A stretch of 64,000 bases of DNA from Bin55 sp963667455 (GCA_963667455.2 CAXXFR010000013.1:1-64000); one strand, 5' to 3'; shown: positions 17,425 through 26,807, counted from the first letter of the stretch. Program-made: numbers and translations. The notes: a model not told the origin generated them from the letters alone.

Positions 17425-19230
17425 ATGTCTGTCGCTAGAGATGTGCCTCGTGCAATGTGCCGTTTCGCACTTAGGTTGTCCACGTTCTTGGCACTGGGCC
17501 TGGGAGCGTCGGATGGAACTGGACATCCAATCGACTCGATTCCAAGTAAAGCAGGGAATCCGACTGTTGAGCAACGGCTCGACAGTGTTGCTGAAGGACT
17601 TCCAGAAGACCTGTTGGAAGAGTTCGAAGCGCTAAACTCCATTCGCTCCGATCTCGAACGGTCGTTGGCTCTCGATGCAATTCTGCTGCGTGCGACCGAC
17701 AAGCAGGTCTCCAGCTTCCTCACCCTTTCCAAGGGCATAAGGCACAACGCGAGACGCCTGTCGACTCAAGACGAGATTTTTCGTCGACTCGCTTCCACTG
17801 ACGCGCTGCAGGCGTTGTCTCACATCGACGGCTTTCTCGTGCATTTGAGACAAAGGTTCGAGGACATCGTGATCTCTGAGTGGGCATTAAACGACTTGAA
17901 CGGTGTACTCGACTATATCGCAACTTTGGACTCACGCTGGGACCGCATCGACACACTGACGACAGTGGTTGAATTTCGCGACGATCTATCGGAGAAGGTG
18001 CTGCTCGACGCACTCGGCCCTTACGGTCTCGATCACCTCACGTCCTATCTGAATGGTGTCGAAGGGAGCGATGAGATCCAACGAGATCCCGAAGCGGCAT
18101 GGTACGAGGTGCTGGATCGAGGCACCAACTATGTTCACGACACTCGAGAGCTGGCGAAGATAGCGAGGGCGTTAGTTGATGAGCGAGATCTTGATGCATT
18201 GGAATTCATCAACGAGTCGATACCCTTCTGGAGGACGCGTCAGTCCTTGCTTTCCGAAGCGTTGTCTCACGCTGCGGAACGAAACCCCCAACCGATATTC
18301 GAGAAAGCCGTGGACATGTTTGAGAACGTCAATTGGAATCTCATCATGGATGTCGCCGATGTCTGGCTTCGTAGCGACCCCGACTCCGCTGTCGAGGCGT
18401 TTCGCACGGTGGGTTCCGAGTCGTTGCGGTCGCGACTGTTCAATGCTGCAACTCGATCCACGTTGCGCGCTAACCCACAATGGTTGCAGGAACGTCCGGA
18501 AATCATCCCTGATGTAATTCTTGCGGTGGGGTTTTCACAAACGGTGTCTCTAATTGGCGTTCCTTCTCCGGAACAGGTCAGTCTTCTCTTAGTGAGCCCT
18601 GACGAAGACACAAGAAAATCGCGCTCCCACCATCTGGTCTCCACATGGGCGATGGAGGATTTCGACTCCGCGTTTGATTGGGTAATGAGTTACGGTGAGA
18701 TTGAGGACATCCGAGACGATCTCTTTCTAGCACTAATCGGACATATGGACCCGCAACAAGCCGAGAAGGTCTTCGAAACTGTCGCACTGCGGGACATCGA
18801 TGACTCCGACGTTGGTTGGGAATCCATGGTCGTCGGGAAGTTAGCCGAAAGCGATCCGGACCGTGCTCGAGAATTGCTACATCGGGTACGCGGCGGAATG
18901 ACGCAATTGGTCTCGTACGTTACCGTTGGCCTCGGTTATGTCGAACAGGGAAAAACGTCCGACGTAATCGCTCTGGGATCCGGATTGCCCGAACTGCATC
19001 GCTCAGACTACTTTGAGGCGATCTACGAGCACTGGTCCGGGAGGGATCCCAAACGAGCGCTGAAGAGCATTGATAGGCTATCGTCGGATGCAACGAAATC
19101 GCGAGCAGCCTATTGGCTACTTCACGGAGAATCTACCCAAGAGAGTCTGTCCGCACGGCAAGTCCGTCGACTCAAGTCGTTGCTGAACGAGGAAGATGCA
19201 CTCAGTTTGGACACGGCGACATCGGACTAG
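17425..19230 (+). CDS. exported alpha-helical DP-repeat protein, paralogue of the preceding gene
   Basis: A 601-residue protein built from the same unit as its upstream neighbour: WALNDLNGVLDYIATL, WLRSDPDSAVEAFRTV, LAESDPDRARELLHRV and HWSGRDPKRALKSID. The pair WARSDADSAFEWVMS (neighbour) and WAMEDFDSAFDWVMS (here) shows descent from one gene. The N-terminus RFALRLSTFLALGLGASDG looks like a signal peptide, but no lipidation Cys follows. The start is ATG at 17425, with GGAAGGG eight bases upstream, rather than the in-frame TTG at 17377, which lies inside the previous gene. Thirteen bases separate it from that gene's stop: a two-gene operon. The two may form a complex at the cell envelope (inference). 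Function unknown. Confidence 0.7.
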   Translation: MSVARDVPRAMCRFALRLSTFLALGLGASDGTGHPIDSIPSKAGNPTVEQRLDSVAEGLPEDLLEEFEALNSIRSDLERSLALDAILLRATDKQVSSFLTLSKGIRHNARRLSTQDEIFRRLASTDALQALSHIDGFLVHLRQRFEDIVISEWALNDLNGVLDYIATLDSRWDRIDTLTTVVEFRDDLSEKVLLDALGPYGLDHLTSYLNGVEGSDEIQRDPEAAWYEVLDRGTNYVHDTRELAKIARALVDERDLDALEFINESIPFWRTRQSLLSEALSHAAERNPQPIFEKAVDMFENVNWNLIMDVADVWLRSDPDSAVEAFRTVGSESLRSRLFNAATRSTLRANPQWLQERPEIIPDVILAVGFSQTVSLIGVPSPEQVSLLLVSPDEDTRKSRSHHLVSTWAMEDFDSAFDWVMSYGEIEDIRDDLFLALIGHMDPQQAEKVFETVALRDIDDSDVGWESMVVGKLAESDPDRARELLHRVRGGMTQLVSYVTVGLGYVEQGKTSDVIALGSGLPELHRSDYFEAIYEHWSGRDPKRALKSIDRLSSDATKSRAAYWLLHGESTQESLSARQVRRLKSLLNEEDALSLDTATSD

Positions 19231-19548
19231 CCGAAGAGGCTCAGCACGGCCGGCTACAAATCACCTACATCGTGTAGGACGATTTCGTAGTTGAACACCT
19301 ACTCAATTCAATGATGATTTCTCGAGTCTGGTTAGATCCTCCTCCATCGTGCCCACGGGAGCGTGTGCGAACAAGTGCAATCATGCCCGGGGATCGACCG
19401 ATTAATCGTAGGAAACACCATTAGCTAGCAAGATCGAATTTCCAATCCGGTGTCTAGAACTAGAAACTGCGGTTGCCAAGACAATGTAAACGGACGGTTC
19501 CAGGCCATTCGGAGTCATCGAACAAATTGGTCTCAAAACTCCAATCAC
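19231..19548. other. intergenic stretch without a gene
   Basis: About 318 bases between the repeat-protein operon and tRNA-Arg. No open frame with a start signal was seen on either strand. The only structure noted is a perfect hairpin, CCTACA-TCG-TGTAGG (19264-19278), about 35 bases after the stop of the repeat protein gene, possibly part of a terminator, without a T tract. Confidence 0.4.
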
Positions 19549-19615
<67 letters not shown>

Positions 19616-19625
<10 letters not shown>

Positions 19626-20644
19626 ACTTCAGTTTTAATTTCGTCTTGACGAGTACCGACCATGAAGGTTACGACAGTAAGCAATAGCACCGCTGCCATC
19701 GCGTTGTGTAAGACTGCAATGGGCAACGCCAGCGAAGTCCAGATGTTGGCAAGGCCCAAACCAAACTGAACTACCAAAACGGTAGCCAAAATCGCACGCG
19801 GCACGGTGTTCAGTCGGAACACAAGGACTAGGCCCACCAACATGACAACGTATGCTCCCCAACGATGGACCATGTGAATGGCGACACGAGCTTCGCTCGA
19901 CATTTCGCCGCCGAGGTAGTTCGGTCCAATGTCTTGAAACACGTTGAAACCCGCACCGAAGTCGAACACTGTCTCCATCGCCACGTTGCAGGTCGGAAAG
20001 TCAGGGCAAGCCAACGCAGCGTAGTTCGAACTGGTCCAGCCTCCCAATGCGATTTGCAGGACGATGCACAAAGCCAACAAATGAAGGTGCGGACGCAGTC
20101 GTTGAGAGACTGTTGGTATCCGAATTTCGCCGATCTTGAGAAAGTACCACCAGATCAAGGCCAGAGTTGCGAAACCACCTAGTAGATGGGCAGTCACCAC
20201 CTGTGGCCATAGCTTGAGCGTAACAGTCCAAGCACCAAACGCACCTTGAACTATCACAATTGCCAGCAAGACCAGTGGAGTGACGATGGAAGTCTTGCTC
20301 CACCACGCATTCAACACAATGCCGATAGCGAGTAATCCGAGGAACGTCGCAACGTAGCGGTGAATCATCTCAACCCAAGCCTTGAACGGCTCGATGGGTG
20401 CATTTGGATAGAGTGCTTCGGCTCTGGCTCGTTCTTCGTCGGTGTCGGGTACGGTGATTTGACCGTAGCAACCAGGCCAGTCAGGACATCCCAATCCAGC
20501 ATCCACCAATCGGGTATAGGCACCCAGCACCACCACGCAAACCGTGCAAATGAGAGCAAGACCAACAAGCACTCTCAGTGATCTCGCCTTCAGTGCTTGA
20601 GTTGGGTTCTCTGAATCTAGCTCCATGTCGTTGAACCGAGCCAT
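19616..20644 (-). CDS. ctaA: heme A synthase (COX15/CtaA family)
   Basis: A 342-residue polytopic membrane protein that oxidises the C8 methyl of heme O to make heme A for aa3-type cytochrome oxidase. There are eight hydrophobic helices, and heme-ligand His residues in EMIHRYVATF, VTAHLLGGF, IHMVHRWGAY and VLHNAMAAV. Cys pairs are present in GLGCPDWPGCYG and ACPDFPTCN, as in COX15-like enzymes. Its presence implies an aa3-type oxidase, though no cox genes are in the window. A TTGACA-like box with TATGGC 16 bases on (minus strand, 20667-20640) would put transcription after the first ATG, making the Met at 20626 a possible true start. The 3' end overlaps tRNA-Arg. Confidence 0.93.
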
Positions 20645-20797
20645 ACTCGCATCAATCGGTTTGTCAAGGGTTTTTCAATTCACAGGGCGTCGAGATTTTC
20701 CCTTGACTCCGTCGAGAAATTGGGTAGAGGGACCAAAGGAAAACAACCTTGGTCAATCGTAGGTCGTGTAGGTTCGTCCTGTATCAATCGTTGCGAC

Positions 20798-21463
20798 TCA
20801 GAGTTTCTGCGCAAGCGTCAAGCCATCTCCGATTGGAAGCATGGTCGAGAAAACACGAGGATCCTCGGCGATTTTTGCGTTCAGATTCCGTATCGCCACA
20901 GTGTCTTCGTCCATGAAGGAGGAGTCCGCAGTTCGGCCGCCCCACAGTACGTTGTCGACGGCGACGATACCTCCCTTTCGGAGTAGCAAGAGACACTTTT
21001 CGTAATAGTCGTCGTAGTTGGACTTGTCGGCATCGATGAACCCGAAGTCAAAGGAGTCTTGCATGTTTTCGGCCAGGAGACCGGAGAGCGTCTCGCTCGC
21101 AGGACCCAGTCGCAGGTCGATCTTGTTTGCCACACCTGCCTTCTCCCAGTACTTTCTACCGATGTCGGTCCATTCTTGCGAGACGTCGCAGGCGATGATC
21201 CGCCCGTCGTCGGGCAACTGTTCTGCAACTGCCAATGTGCTGTAACCGGTAAAGGTTCCGACTTCGATTGTTTTCTTCGCACCAAGAATGCGTGTGAGCA
21301 TTGCCATGAACGCGGCTTGTTCGGGCGAGACCTGCATGACATGCATCCGAAGGCTAGCGTGTGTGACTTCCCGCAACTCGCGCATGGCGTCCGACTCGGC
21401 TCGGATGTTCTCGAACAGGTATGAATGGATCTGCTCGTTGAGCGTAATCGTGCGGCTGGACAT
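20798..21463 (-). CDS. SAM-dependent O-methyltransferase (class I, CCoAOMT-like)
   Basis: A 221-residue member of the bacterial/plant caffeoyl-CoA and catechol O-methyltransferase family. It shows the SAM motif KTIEVGTFTGYSTLAVAEQL, the acidic end of strand 2 (IIACDVSQEW), and the metal-binding cluster FGFIDADKSNYDDYY plus VAVDNVLWGG, whose Asp/Asn residues hold Mg2+. The enzyme should methylate a hydroxyl on a small, probably aromatic or polyol-like acceptor. It is a single gene, 153 bases upstream of ctaA on the same strand. Start ATG at 21463. Confidence 0.9.
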   Translation of the reverse strand: MSSRTITLNEQIHSYLFENIRAESDAMRELREVTHASLRMHVMQVSPEQAAFMAMLTRILGAKKTIEVGTFTGYSTLAVAEQLPDDGRIIACDVSQEWTDIGRKYWEKAGVANKIDLRLGPASETLSGLLAENMQDSFDFGFIDADKSNYDDYYEKCLLLLRKGGIVAVDNVLWGGRTADSSFMDEDTVAIRNLNAKIAEDPRVFSTMLPIGDGLTLAQKL

Positions 21464-21689
21464 GTCGACTCTTTCCTCTACTTAGGTTCTTCTGATACGG
21501 GGTGCCGAATGGCGGTTGCTCTACCACGGACGAACATCGCATCGATGGCGATAATACCCGCCAATCGCTTGGCCTGAATCATCTGCGCAGATTGCAGTCG
21601 TTTCTCAAAGAAGCGTTGATTCTGACGAGACATGGTCGCCCCGAGAAGTGTTGCGCTTCTACACCTCGACCTTTACGAAAGAGGCAACT

Positions 21690-22184
21690 CTAGGAACTTA
21701 AAGCTCCCATCGCCTCACACTGCTTTTTTAGGATGGTTGTCGACTGTTTGGACGAGCTTCTCTCAAAAGCAAATTCCCAATTGACCGATCCTACTCCGGC
21801 GGACCAGGATTTGGTGGTCGTTTTCGTCTTGGTCTCGAGCAACAGATCCACTGTGAGTTTCTTTTTCTCCTCTTTGCAGAGTAAGAACACTCCGTAGAGT
21901 TCGGACGAATCCAAGTTGTAGGTTTGATCGGAATCCTCCGCAAGTACAACCTCGCACTTCACGGGCCACTCTCCGATCCAAAACAACGTCGAGCCTGGCG
22001 ACTTGTCCTCTCTCTCGCAGAACACGGGGGTGCCGGAATCTATACGAGAATCCGTACTAGTCGTGCTTGTACTGTCCCACTTTCCCAATACCGAGGCAAC
22101 CAGGACGACACTTGTCACGACCAACGCAATGATCAGACCGACCAATCTCGATTTGCGCACTGTAGGTTCTCTTGAAGCTCTCAT
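21690..22184 (-). CDS. membrane-anchored protein of unknown function
   Basis: About 164 residues. A single hydrophobic helix, RLVGLIIALVVTSVVLVASV, preceded by basic residues (EPTVRKSR) suggests a signal anchor with the rest in the periplasm. The soluble part holds four Cys residues (PVFCERED, PVKCEVVL, FLLCKEEKK, KKQCEAMG), which could form two disulfides. A Lys/Thr-rich strand (ETKTKTTTKSWS) lies in the middle. No family recognised. A GTG six codons upstream (22202) is an alternative start. It is transcribed away from the nucleoside hydrolase gene. Confidence 0.55.
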   Translation of the reverse strand: MRASREPTVRKSRLVGLIIALVVTSVVLVASVLGKWDSTSTTSTDSRIDSGTPVFCEREDKSPGSTLFWIGEWPVKCEVVLAEDSDQTYNLDSSELYGVFLLCKEEKKKLTVDLLLETKTKTTTKSWSAGVGSVNWEFAFERSSSKQSTTILKKQCEAMGALSS

Positions 22185-22348
22185 CGCAGTGTTCGCGGGC
22201 ACAAACAGGATAACCGAATGTGACGATGTCTAGGGAGTTTGGCGTGCCTGTGGTTAGATGTTTGCTTCTGTTGTTCGACCTTAGAGACGGTTGGACCAAG
22301 TAGCATTCGCATAATCTCGCAACCGCCTTCTTGGCGGCGAGCTCGGCA

Positions 22349-23269
22349 ATGAAATCTCTGATAATCGATTGCGATCCCGGCATCGACGACATGCTGGCGC
22401 TAATACTCGCCCACCATGTTGCCGATATCAAGGGCATTGTGACTGTTAGCGGCAATGTTCCACTTCAAGACACTACCAGCAACGCCTTGTTGGCAACAGC
22501 AATGCTTGACAGTTCAATTCCCGTCCATGCGGGTTCAAGTCAGCCGCTGATGGGATCCACTCACGATGCTTCGTTTGTACATGGATCGGATGGATTGGGT
22601 GGAGTCGATCGAGTCGATCACAAATGCACCGTTGCGAGCCAACAGGGTGTCGATTTCCTACTCGATGCGGCTACTCCTGAAGACTGGATCGTAGCTGTGG
22701 GACCGCTCACGAACCTCGCGCGAGCCATCGAAAAGGACGAGACCTGGGTCAAGCGCATTCGAGGCATTTCATTGATGGGAGGTAGCTCTACGGTTGGAAA
22801 TGTCACACCTGTTGCCGAATTCAACATCTACGCCGACCCTGAAGCAGCAGCACGGGTATTCAATTCTGGAGCGCAGATTCGGATGTGCGGATTGAATGTC
22901 ACGCACCAGTTTGTCGCGAACGACGAGACGCTAAGCTTGATCGAACAATTGGACACATCACTGTCGAGATTCGCTCACACCATGTTGAACTTTCTCTTGG
23001 ATCGATTGGACGAGCTGGTGGGAAGACGTGTCGTTGCATTTCACGACCCATGTGCTGTGCTTGCCGTCACACACTCCAATCTGATTGAGTTCGAACCGCT
23101 GCATGTGGATGTCGAAACGGAAGGATTGCTGACACGTGGTATGACTGTTTGCGATCAGCGGAACTCGAAAGCCGGTGCCGCGCCGAATGCAAGTGTCGCG
23201 CAGACAATCGACGCGGACGGAGCCTTGTCTCTCCTACTTGAGTCATTGGCAAGAGAAGTAGAGAGTTGA
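22349..23269 (+). CDS. inosine-uridine preferring nucleoside hydrolase
   Basis: The 306-residue product has the Ca2+-binding signature IIDCDPGIDDMLALILA at the N-terminus, the GPLTNLARAI segment, and NIYADPEAAARVF, the DPEA box of IU-nucleoside hydrolases. A distal Asp near FHDPCAVLAV completes the metal site. The enzyme cleaves the N-glycosidic bond of ribonucleosides, giving ribose and base for salvage. The frame is open from a TTG at 22331, but the conserved strand starts at ATG 22349. The stop is followed one base later by the GTG of the ankyrin-like gene, so they are cotranscribed. Confidence 0.92.
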   Translation: MKSLIIDCDPGIDDMLALILAHHVADIKGIVTVSGNVPLQDTTSNALLATAMLDSSIPVHAGSSQPLMGSTHDASFVHGSDGLGGVDRVDHKCTVASQQGVDFLLDAATPEDWIVAVGPLTNLARAIEKDETWVKRIRGISLMGGSSTVGNVTPVAEFNIYADPEAAARVFNSGAQIRMCGLNVTHQFVANDETLSLIEQLDTSLSRFAHTMLNFLLDRLDELVGRRVVAFHDPCAVLAVTHSNLIEFEPLHVDVETEGLLTRGMTVCDQRNSKAGAAPNASVAQTIDADGALSLLLESLAREVES

Positions 23270-23270
23270 C

Positions 23271-23723
23271 GTGGACAAATCGGCAAAATTCGAACAAGCA
23301 CTGAACTACATGAGGGAGGGCGATTACCACTCATTGAGGGCTTACTTGTGCCGATACCCGAAGCTGGTCAAGCAGCGCGACGAGACAAGAGCGACATTGC
23401 TCATACGGCTGATCGACTATCCGGGCCATCTGCCCAATGCTGAGAAGACTGCTCGCATTTTGCTCGTAGCGGGAAGCGAAGTGGACGCCAGGAGAGACGA
23501 CCAGAATGGGACCGCATTAAGCGGAGTTATCTCTACTGAGGAAGCCGATGTGGCTCGTGTTCTCTTGGAGTTTGGCGCTAGCTTCAAGGCCAAGTTAGGG
23601 TTCAGGGACGGCATCGTCTTGCATCTGGCACAGGAAATTATTCGTTCCCGACCTGAGACGGATTCGTTTAGTCGTGAGTTGAAGTCGCTTGTCGCCGACT
23701 ACACCGGATGGGTTTTGTGTTAG
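23271..23723 (+). CDS. small ankyrin-repeat-like protein
   Basis: A 150-residue protein starting at GTG, one base after the nucleoside hydrolase stop. Ankyrin-like units are recognisable as EKTARILLVAGSEVDARRD followed by NGTALSGVISTEEADVARVL and LEFGASFKAK. No signal peptide, so it is probably cytoplasmic. Its last 16 bases overlap the start of the exported nuclease gene in another frame, which suggests translational coupling. Ankyrin proteins are known as immunity or partner proteins of exported enzymes in some bacterial systems; that role here is a guess from the overlap only. Confidence 0.7.
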   Translation: MDKSAKFEQALNYMREGDYHSLRAYLCRYPKLVKQRDETRATLLIRLIDYPGHLPNAEKTARILLVAGSEVDARRDDQNGTALSGVISTEEADVARVLLEFGASFKAKLGFRDGIVLHLAQEIIRSRPETDSFSRELKSLVADYTGWVLC

Positions 23724-24289
23724 TGAACCGCAGACAGATCAGACCTGCTTCGAGATCTCAAGCCAAGCTAGGCCTACTCGCCCTTGTTCTGCTGTTGGCA
23801 ACTAGTTCGGCGATAGGTCAAGAGGAAGAACCCGAGATACTCAAGGGAAAAGCCGTCGAGGTCGACGACGGCGATACGTTCACTCTGTGCCCGAAGATTG
23901 AAGAAGACTGTTCGTTGTCTGAGCGTCTTACCATCGACCTCTGGGGAATCGACGCTCCGGAAATACGACCTCGCAAGCAGTTCTACGCCCAGAAGGCGAA
24001 GGATTACCTCACAGACATTCTCGATTCACAAACGCTGGTTGTGGAGGTCATGGACACCGACGACGAGGGTAGGAAGTCAGCCAAGATCTACATCGTGAAC
24101 CACGAGAATTCGAACTTGAACGTCCACCTGGTGATTGAAGGGTATGCCTGGTCGACACGCAAGGAGGATCCCGACGCAAAGGAATACGAGCTCGCCGAGA
24201 AGTTCGCTAGGGAACGCGGGATCGGTCTATGGCGAGAAATCGAACCGATTCCTCCGTGGATCTGGCGGCAGACTGACGGGGATCCTTAG
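23708..24289 (+). CDS. exported thermonuclease-like (SNase) nuclease
   Basis: A 193-residue protein with a signal peptide (KLGLLALVLLLATSSAIGQ, cleavage near GQ) and one staphylococcal-nuclease (OB-fold) domain: AVEVDDGDTFTL, then LWGIDAPEIRP, then DTDDEGRKSAKIYIVN and LVIEGYAWS. These match the metal-binding and catalytic strands of SNase-like enzymes, which cut DNA and RNA with Ca2+. The catalytic Arg and Glu positions are partly shifted, so activity is likely but not sure. The product acts outside the cytoplasm, possibly in nucleic-acid scavenging with the upstream nucleoside hydrolase. It overlaps the ankyrin-like gene by 16 bases. Confidence 0.87.
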   Translation: MGFVLVNRRQIRPASRSQAKLGLLALVLLLATSSAIGQEEEPEILKGKAVEVDDGDTFTLCPKIEEDCSLSERLTIDLWGIDAPEIRPRKQFYAQKAKDYLTDILDSQTLVVEVMDTDDEGRKSAKIYIVNHENSNLNVHLVIEGYAWSTRKEDPDAKEYELAEKFARERGIGLWREIEPIPPWIWRQTDGDP

Positions 24290-24319
24290 CGGTTTTCGTT
24301 GGCCGTGATCTCCGGTTCG

Positions 24320-25276
24320 TCAACCGGCAGCAGCTGAAGCCTCCTCTTCCTTTTTGGCTGCGGCGCGTTTTGCATATGCCGCAAGACGCTTCTTGTCTTC
24401 CTCCGACATGTATCGGGTTGTCCGGGAATAGTCCGGTCCGCCTTCATCCCATCCCATTTGATCGTCTGCGGCTACCAGCCGCCCAAACTCTGGTGGGTTT
24501 CGATCCAGCATTTCCTGAGTTACACGCCATTGGTACGCTTCCTGCGTCTTCAGCCTGCGGTGGCAGTGGTAGCTGGTAACGTTGAGGCGTAGACCATCGG
24601 TCTTCTTGGGGAACGCCCCGTGCCATGTATTGCCATGCCAAGCGATCAAGGATCCAGCTTCGGCTTCCACAGGAACGGCTCGTTTTTCTCCTTCCCCCGG
24701 ACGCGGTTGGCGACAGAAACGATGGCTTCCAGGCACCATTGCGATAGCGCCGTTCTCCAAGGTGTAGTCGGTTAGACAGAAAGCGGCATTGGCAACGTCG
24801 GAACACGCAGGTAGGTGTCCATCCCGGTCGGGCGGAGAATCGCTATGCAGTCCCAGGCCTTGGCGTTCTCCCTTCCATTTCACAAACGAAGTCAAACTCG
24901 ACAGTTGCTGTTGTCCCCGCATTAGATAGTCAATGATCGTGTAGAGGGTCGGATTGAGAATCCACTCTTCAAACACTCGGTCCGCCATTAGCAAGTAGAA
25001 CAGGAGAAACTGGCCGTCCGATTGCGGTTGGGCCTTGTACTCGCCGAATTCGCCGTTTTTGTCCAAGTCGAACTCGATACCGGTTCGTTCCTTGCATATT
25101 CGCAGTACGGTTTCACGAATGCGAAGAAAGAACTCTTTGTCTGCGACCTTCTCGGGAGGCACGACGGTGAACCCGTAGGTATCCAGTTCGTTGATGTTGG
25201 ACTCCAAGTCCAGCTCGCGAATGCGATTGAATGTTCGGTTGAGTGCTTCGGTTCCTTCAAATTCTCCGAATTTCAT
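24320..25276 (-). CDS. phytanoyl-CoA dioxygenase (PhyH) family protein
   Basis: A 318-residue Fe(II)/2-oxoglutarate-dependent oxygenase. The metal triad is visible as His-x-Asp in GLGLHSDSPPD and a distal His in GNTWHGAFPKK; the Arg in GLRLNVTSYH binds 2-oxoglutarate. ENGAIAMVPGSHRF is the typical core between them. PhyH proteins hydroxylate acyl-CoAs or many other small molecules. The C-terminus is rich in Ala, Lys and Glu. The start ATG at 25276 follows AGGAG. It is on the same strand as the MDR gene upstream, 66 bases away, and is probably cotranscribed with it. Confidence 0.9.
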   Translation of the reverse strand: MKFGEFEGTEALNRTFNRIRELDLESNINELDTYGFTVVPPEKVADKEFFLRIRETVLRICKERTGIEFDLDKNGEFGEYKAQPQSDGQFLLFYLLMADRVFEEWILNPTLYTIIDYLMRGQQQLSSLTSFVKWKGERQGLGLHSDSPPDRDGHLPACSDVANAAFCLTDYTLENGAIAMVPGSHRFCRQPRPGEGEKRAVPVEAEAGSLIAWHGNTWHGAFPKKTDGLRLNVTSYHCHRRLKTQEAYQWRVTQEMLDRNPPEFGRLVAADDQMGWDEGGPDYSRTTRYMSEEDKKRLAAYAKRAAAKKEEEASAAAG

Positions 25277-25342
25277 GGGTCTTCACTCCTGTCGGTTGAG
25301 ACCGACGATCTAGTGTTCAAGTACGCAATGTCAAAGTGAGGA

Positions 25343-26335
25343 TTAGTCCAACTTGACTAGCATTTTGCCGATGTTGGCACTGGTGAACAGGCCAATCAGC
25401 GCTTCAGATGCTTGTTCGATTCCATTGTAGATGGTTTCTTCGTACTTCATTTTGCCGTCTCTGAGCCATCCTCGCATGTCGTCGAGGAACTCATCTCGCC
25501 TGTCTTCGAAGTCGTAGACGACGAATCCACGCATCGTGATTCGCTGGTAAATCATGTTGGAGAGCGTGGTCACACCGTCGGAAATTGCACCGAAGTTGTT
25601 GTAGGCCGAAATCATGCCGCAGATCGGAATGCGTCCAAGGACGTTCATTCGTGGTAGTGCCGCATCGAGATGCGAACCGCCGACGTTGTCGAAATAGACG
25701 TCGATTCCGTTCGGAGCGGCGGCCTTCAGGTTGCGACGCAGCACCCCTTCGTTGTAGTTGATCACCGCATCGAGACCCAGGGTGTCGCGTAGCCAGCGAC
25801 ACTTTTCCTCGGAACTCGTACTCCCAATGACATAGCAGTTTTTGATCTTGGCGATCTGCACGGCCACCGAACCCACTGCGCCAGCAGCTGTGGAGACGAA
25901 TACGTTTTCTCCATCTTTGAGTTCGCCGGTGATGAGCATTCCGCCCCAGGCAGTGAATCCTGTCGTTCCCAACACATGCATGTAGAGCGTCTCGGGAAAG
26001 CCCTTTGTATCGAGTTGTGTCAGCCCCGATCCATCCGAAGTGAAGTACTCGCGAAATCCCGCCCCGTTGAGGACCGTGTCTCCCTCACGAAACTTCGAAT
26101 GTCTTGAGGCCACAACAGTTCCAAGAGCTCCGCCGCTCATCACTTCGCCGACGGGTTGCTGGCCGTTGGAAAGCCTCGGACGCATCGCCGGGTCCACGGA
26201 CATGTAGCGGTTGCGAACAACCAGTTGGCCGTCTTCTGGATCGGGTACGGTTCGTTCGACCAAGCCGAATTGTTCCGCTGTGGGCAATCCTGTTGGGCGT
26301 TCGAGGAGGTGAACCTCGCGCGACTCAAAACTCAT
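25343..26335 (-). CDS. NADP-dependent medium-chain reductase (CurA/LTB4DH-like)
   Basis: A 330-residue zinc-less MDR oxidoreductase. The coenzyme-binding fold is shown by GTTGFTAWGGML and by FVSTAAGAVGSVAVQIAKI, with the adjacent GSTSSEEKCRW favouring NADPH. FDNVGGSHLDAAL is typical of the prostaglandin reductase/CurA group, which reduces the double bond of alpha,beta-unsaturated carbonyls. No catalytic zinc Cys set is present. Start ATG at 26335 with AAGGAAC upstream. Same-strand neighbours are the PhyH gene downstream and the thioesterase gene upstream, so they may form one detoxification or lipid operon. Confidence 0.9.
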   Translation of the reverse strand: MSFESREVHLLERPTGLPTAEQFGLVERTVPDPEDGQLVVRNRYMSVDPAMRPRLSNGQQPVGEVMSGGALGTVVASRHSKFREGDTVLNGAGFREYFTSDGSGLTQLDTKGFPETLYMHVLGTTGFTAWGGMLITGELKDGENVFVSTAAGAVGSVAVQIAKIKNCYVIGSTSSEEKCRWLRDTLGLDAVINYNEGVLRRNLKAAAPNGIDVYFDNVGGSHLDAALPRMNVLGRIPICGMISAYNNFGAISDGVTTLSNMIYQRITMRGFVVYDFEDRRDEFLDDMRGWLRDGKMKYEETIYNGIEQASEALIGLFTSANIGKMLVKLD

Positions 26336-26396
26336 AGATGGTTCCTTGTTTCCTGTAGCACAGTTGAATGCGACTCTGCGGGAGCTAACCTCTCGG

Positions 26397-26807
26397 TTAA
26401 CCGGTGAGATGTTGAAGCTTGTACGTGACCGTAGCGAAGGCTATTTCCTGACCTTGGGTGTCCTCCACTACAACAATGCCGGTGCAAAGGGTCCCTCCTC
26501 TTCGTCGAACTATTGCCGTAGCGACGAGATCGGACTGAACAGCCAATTGCAGAAAGTTGATGTTGAATCCGACCGTTGCGCCCCGGGAGTTTGGACCGAC
26601 AAGAGGGGTCGACCAGAAAGCCGCAGTAGCCGCTACGTCCACCAACGCGCTGATCGCACCACCATGGACCCTACCCACACCTAGTTTACGGGCGTAGGGT
26701 AGCTTGACGATCGCCTTGTTTTCTTCACTGTCGATCAGTTGGATTCCGAGCCATCCGGCAAAGCTTTCGGTTGCGATCCGATAGGCGTGGCTATCAATTT
26801 TTTGCAT
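26397..26807 (-). CDS. PaaI-family hotdog thioesterase
   Basis: A 136-residue hotdog-fold protein. The signature RVHGGAISALVDVAATAAF contains the HGG and Asp of PaaI-type thioesterases, and ATVGFNINFLQLAV is the next strand. These tetrameric enzymes hydrolyse acyl-CoA thioesters, often aromatic ones. The ATG at 26807 was chosen; an in-frame TTG two codons upstream is possible. It lies 61 bases upstream of the MDR gene in the same direction and is divergent from the VOC gene at 26870. Confidence 0.87.
   Translation of the reverse strand: MQKIDSHAYRIATESFAGWLGIQLIDSEENKAIVKLPYARKLGVGRVHGGAISALVDVAATAAFWSTPLVGPNSRGATVGFNINFLQLAVQSDLVATAIVRRRGGTLCTGIVVVEDTQGQEIAFATVTYKLQHLTG

Noticed and set aside
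21480..21560. tRNA-like run (GGTGCCGAATGGCGG...) upstream of the O-methyltransferase
   Set aside because: No T-arm GGTTCGAATCC sequence, no acceptor stem and no anticodon arm could be paired.
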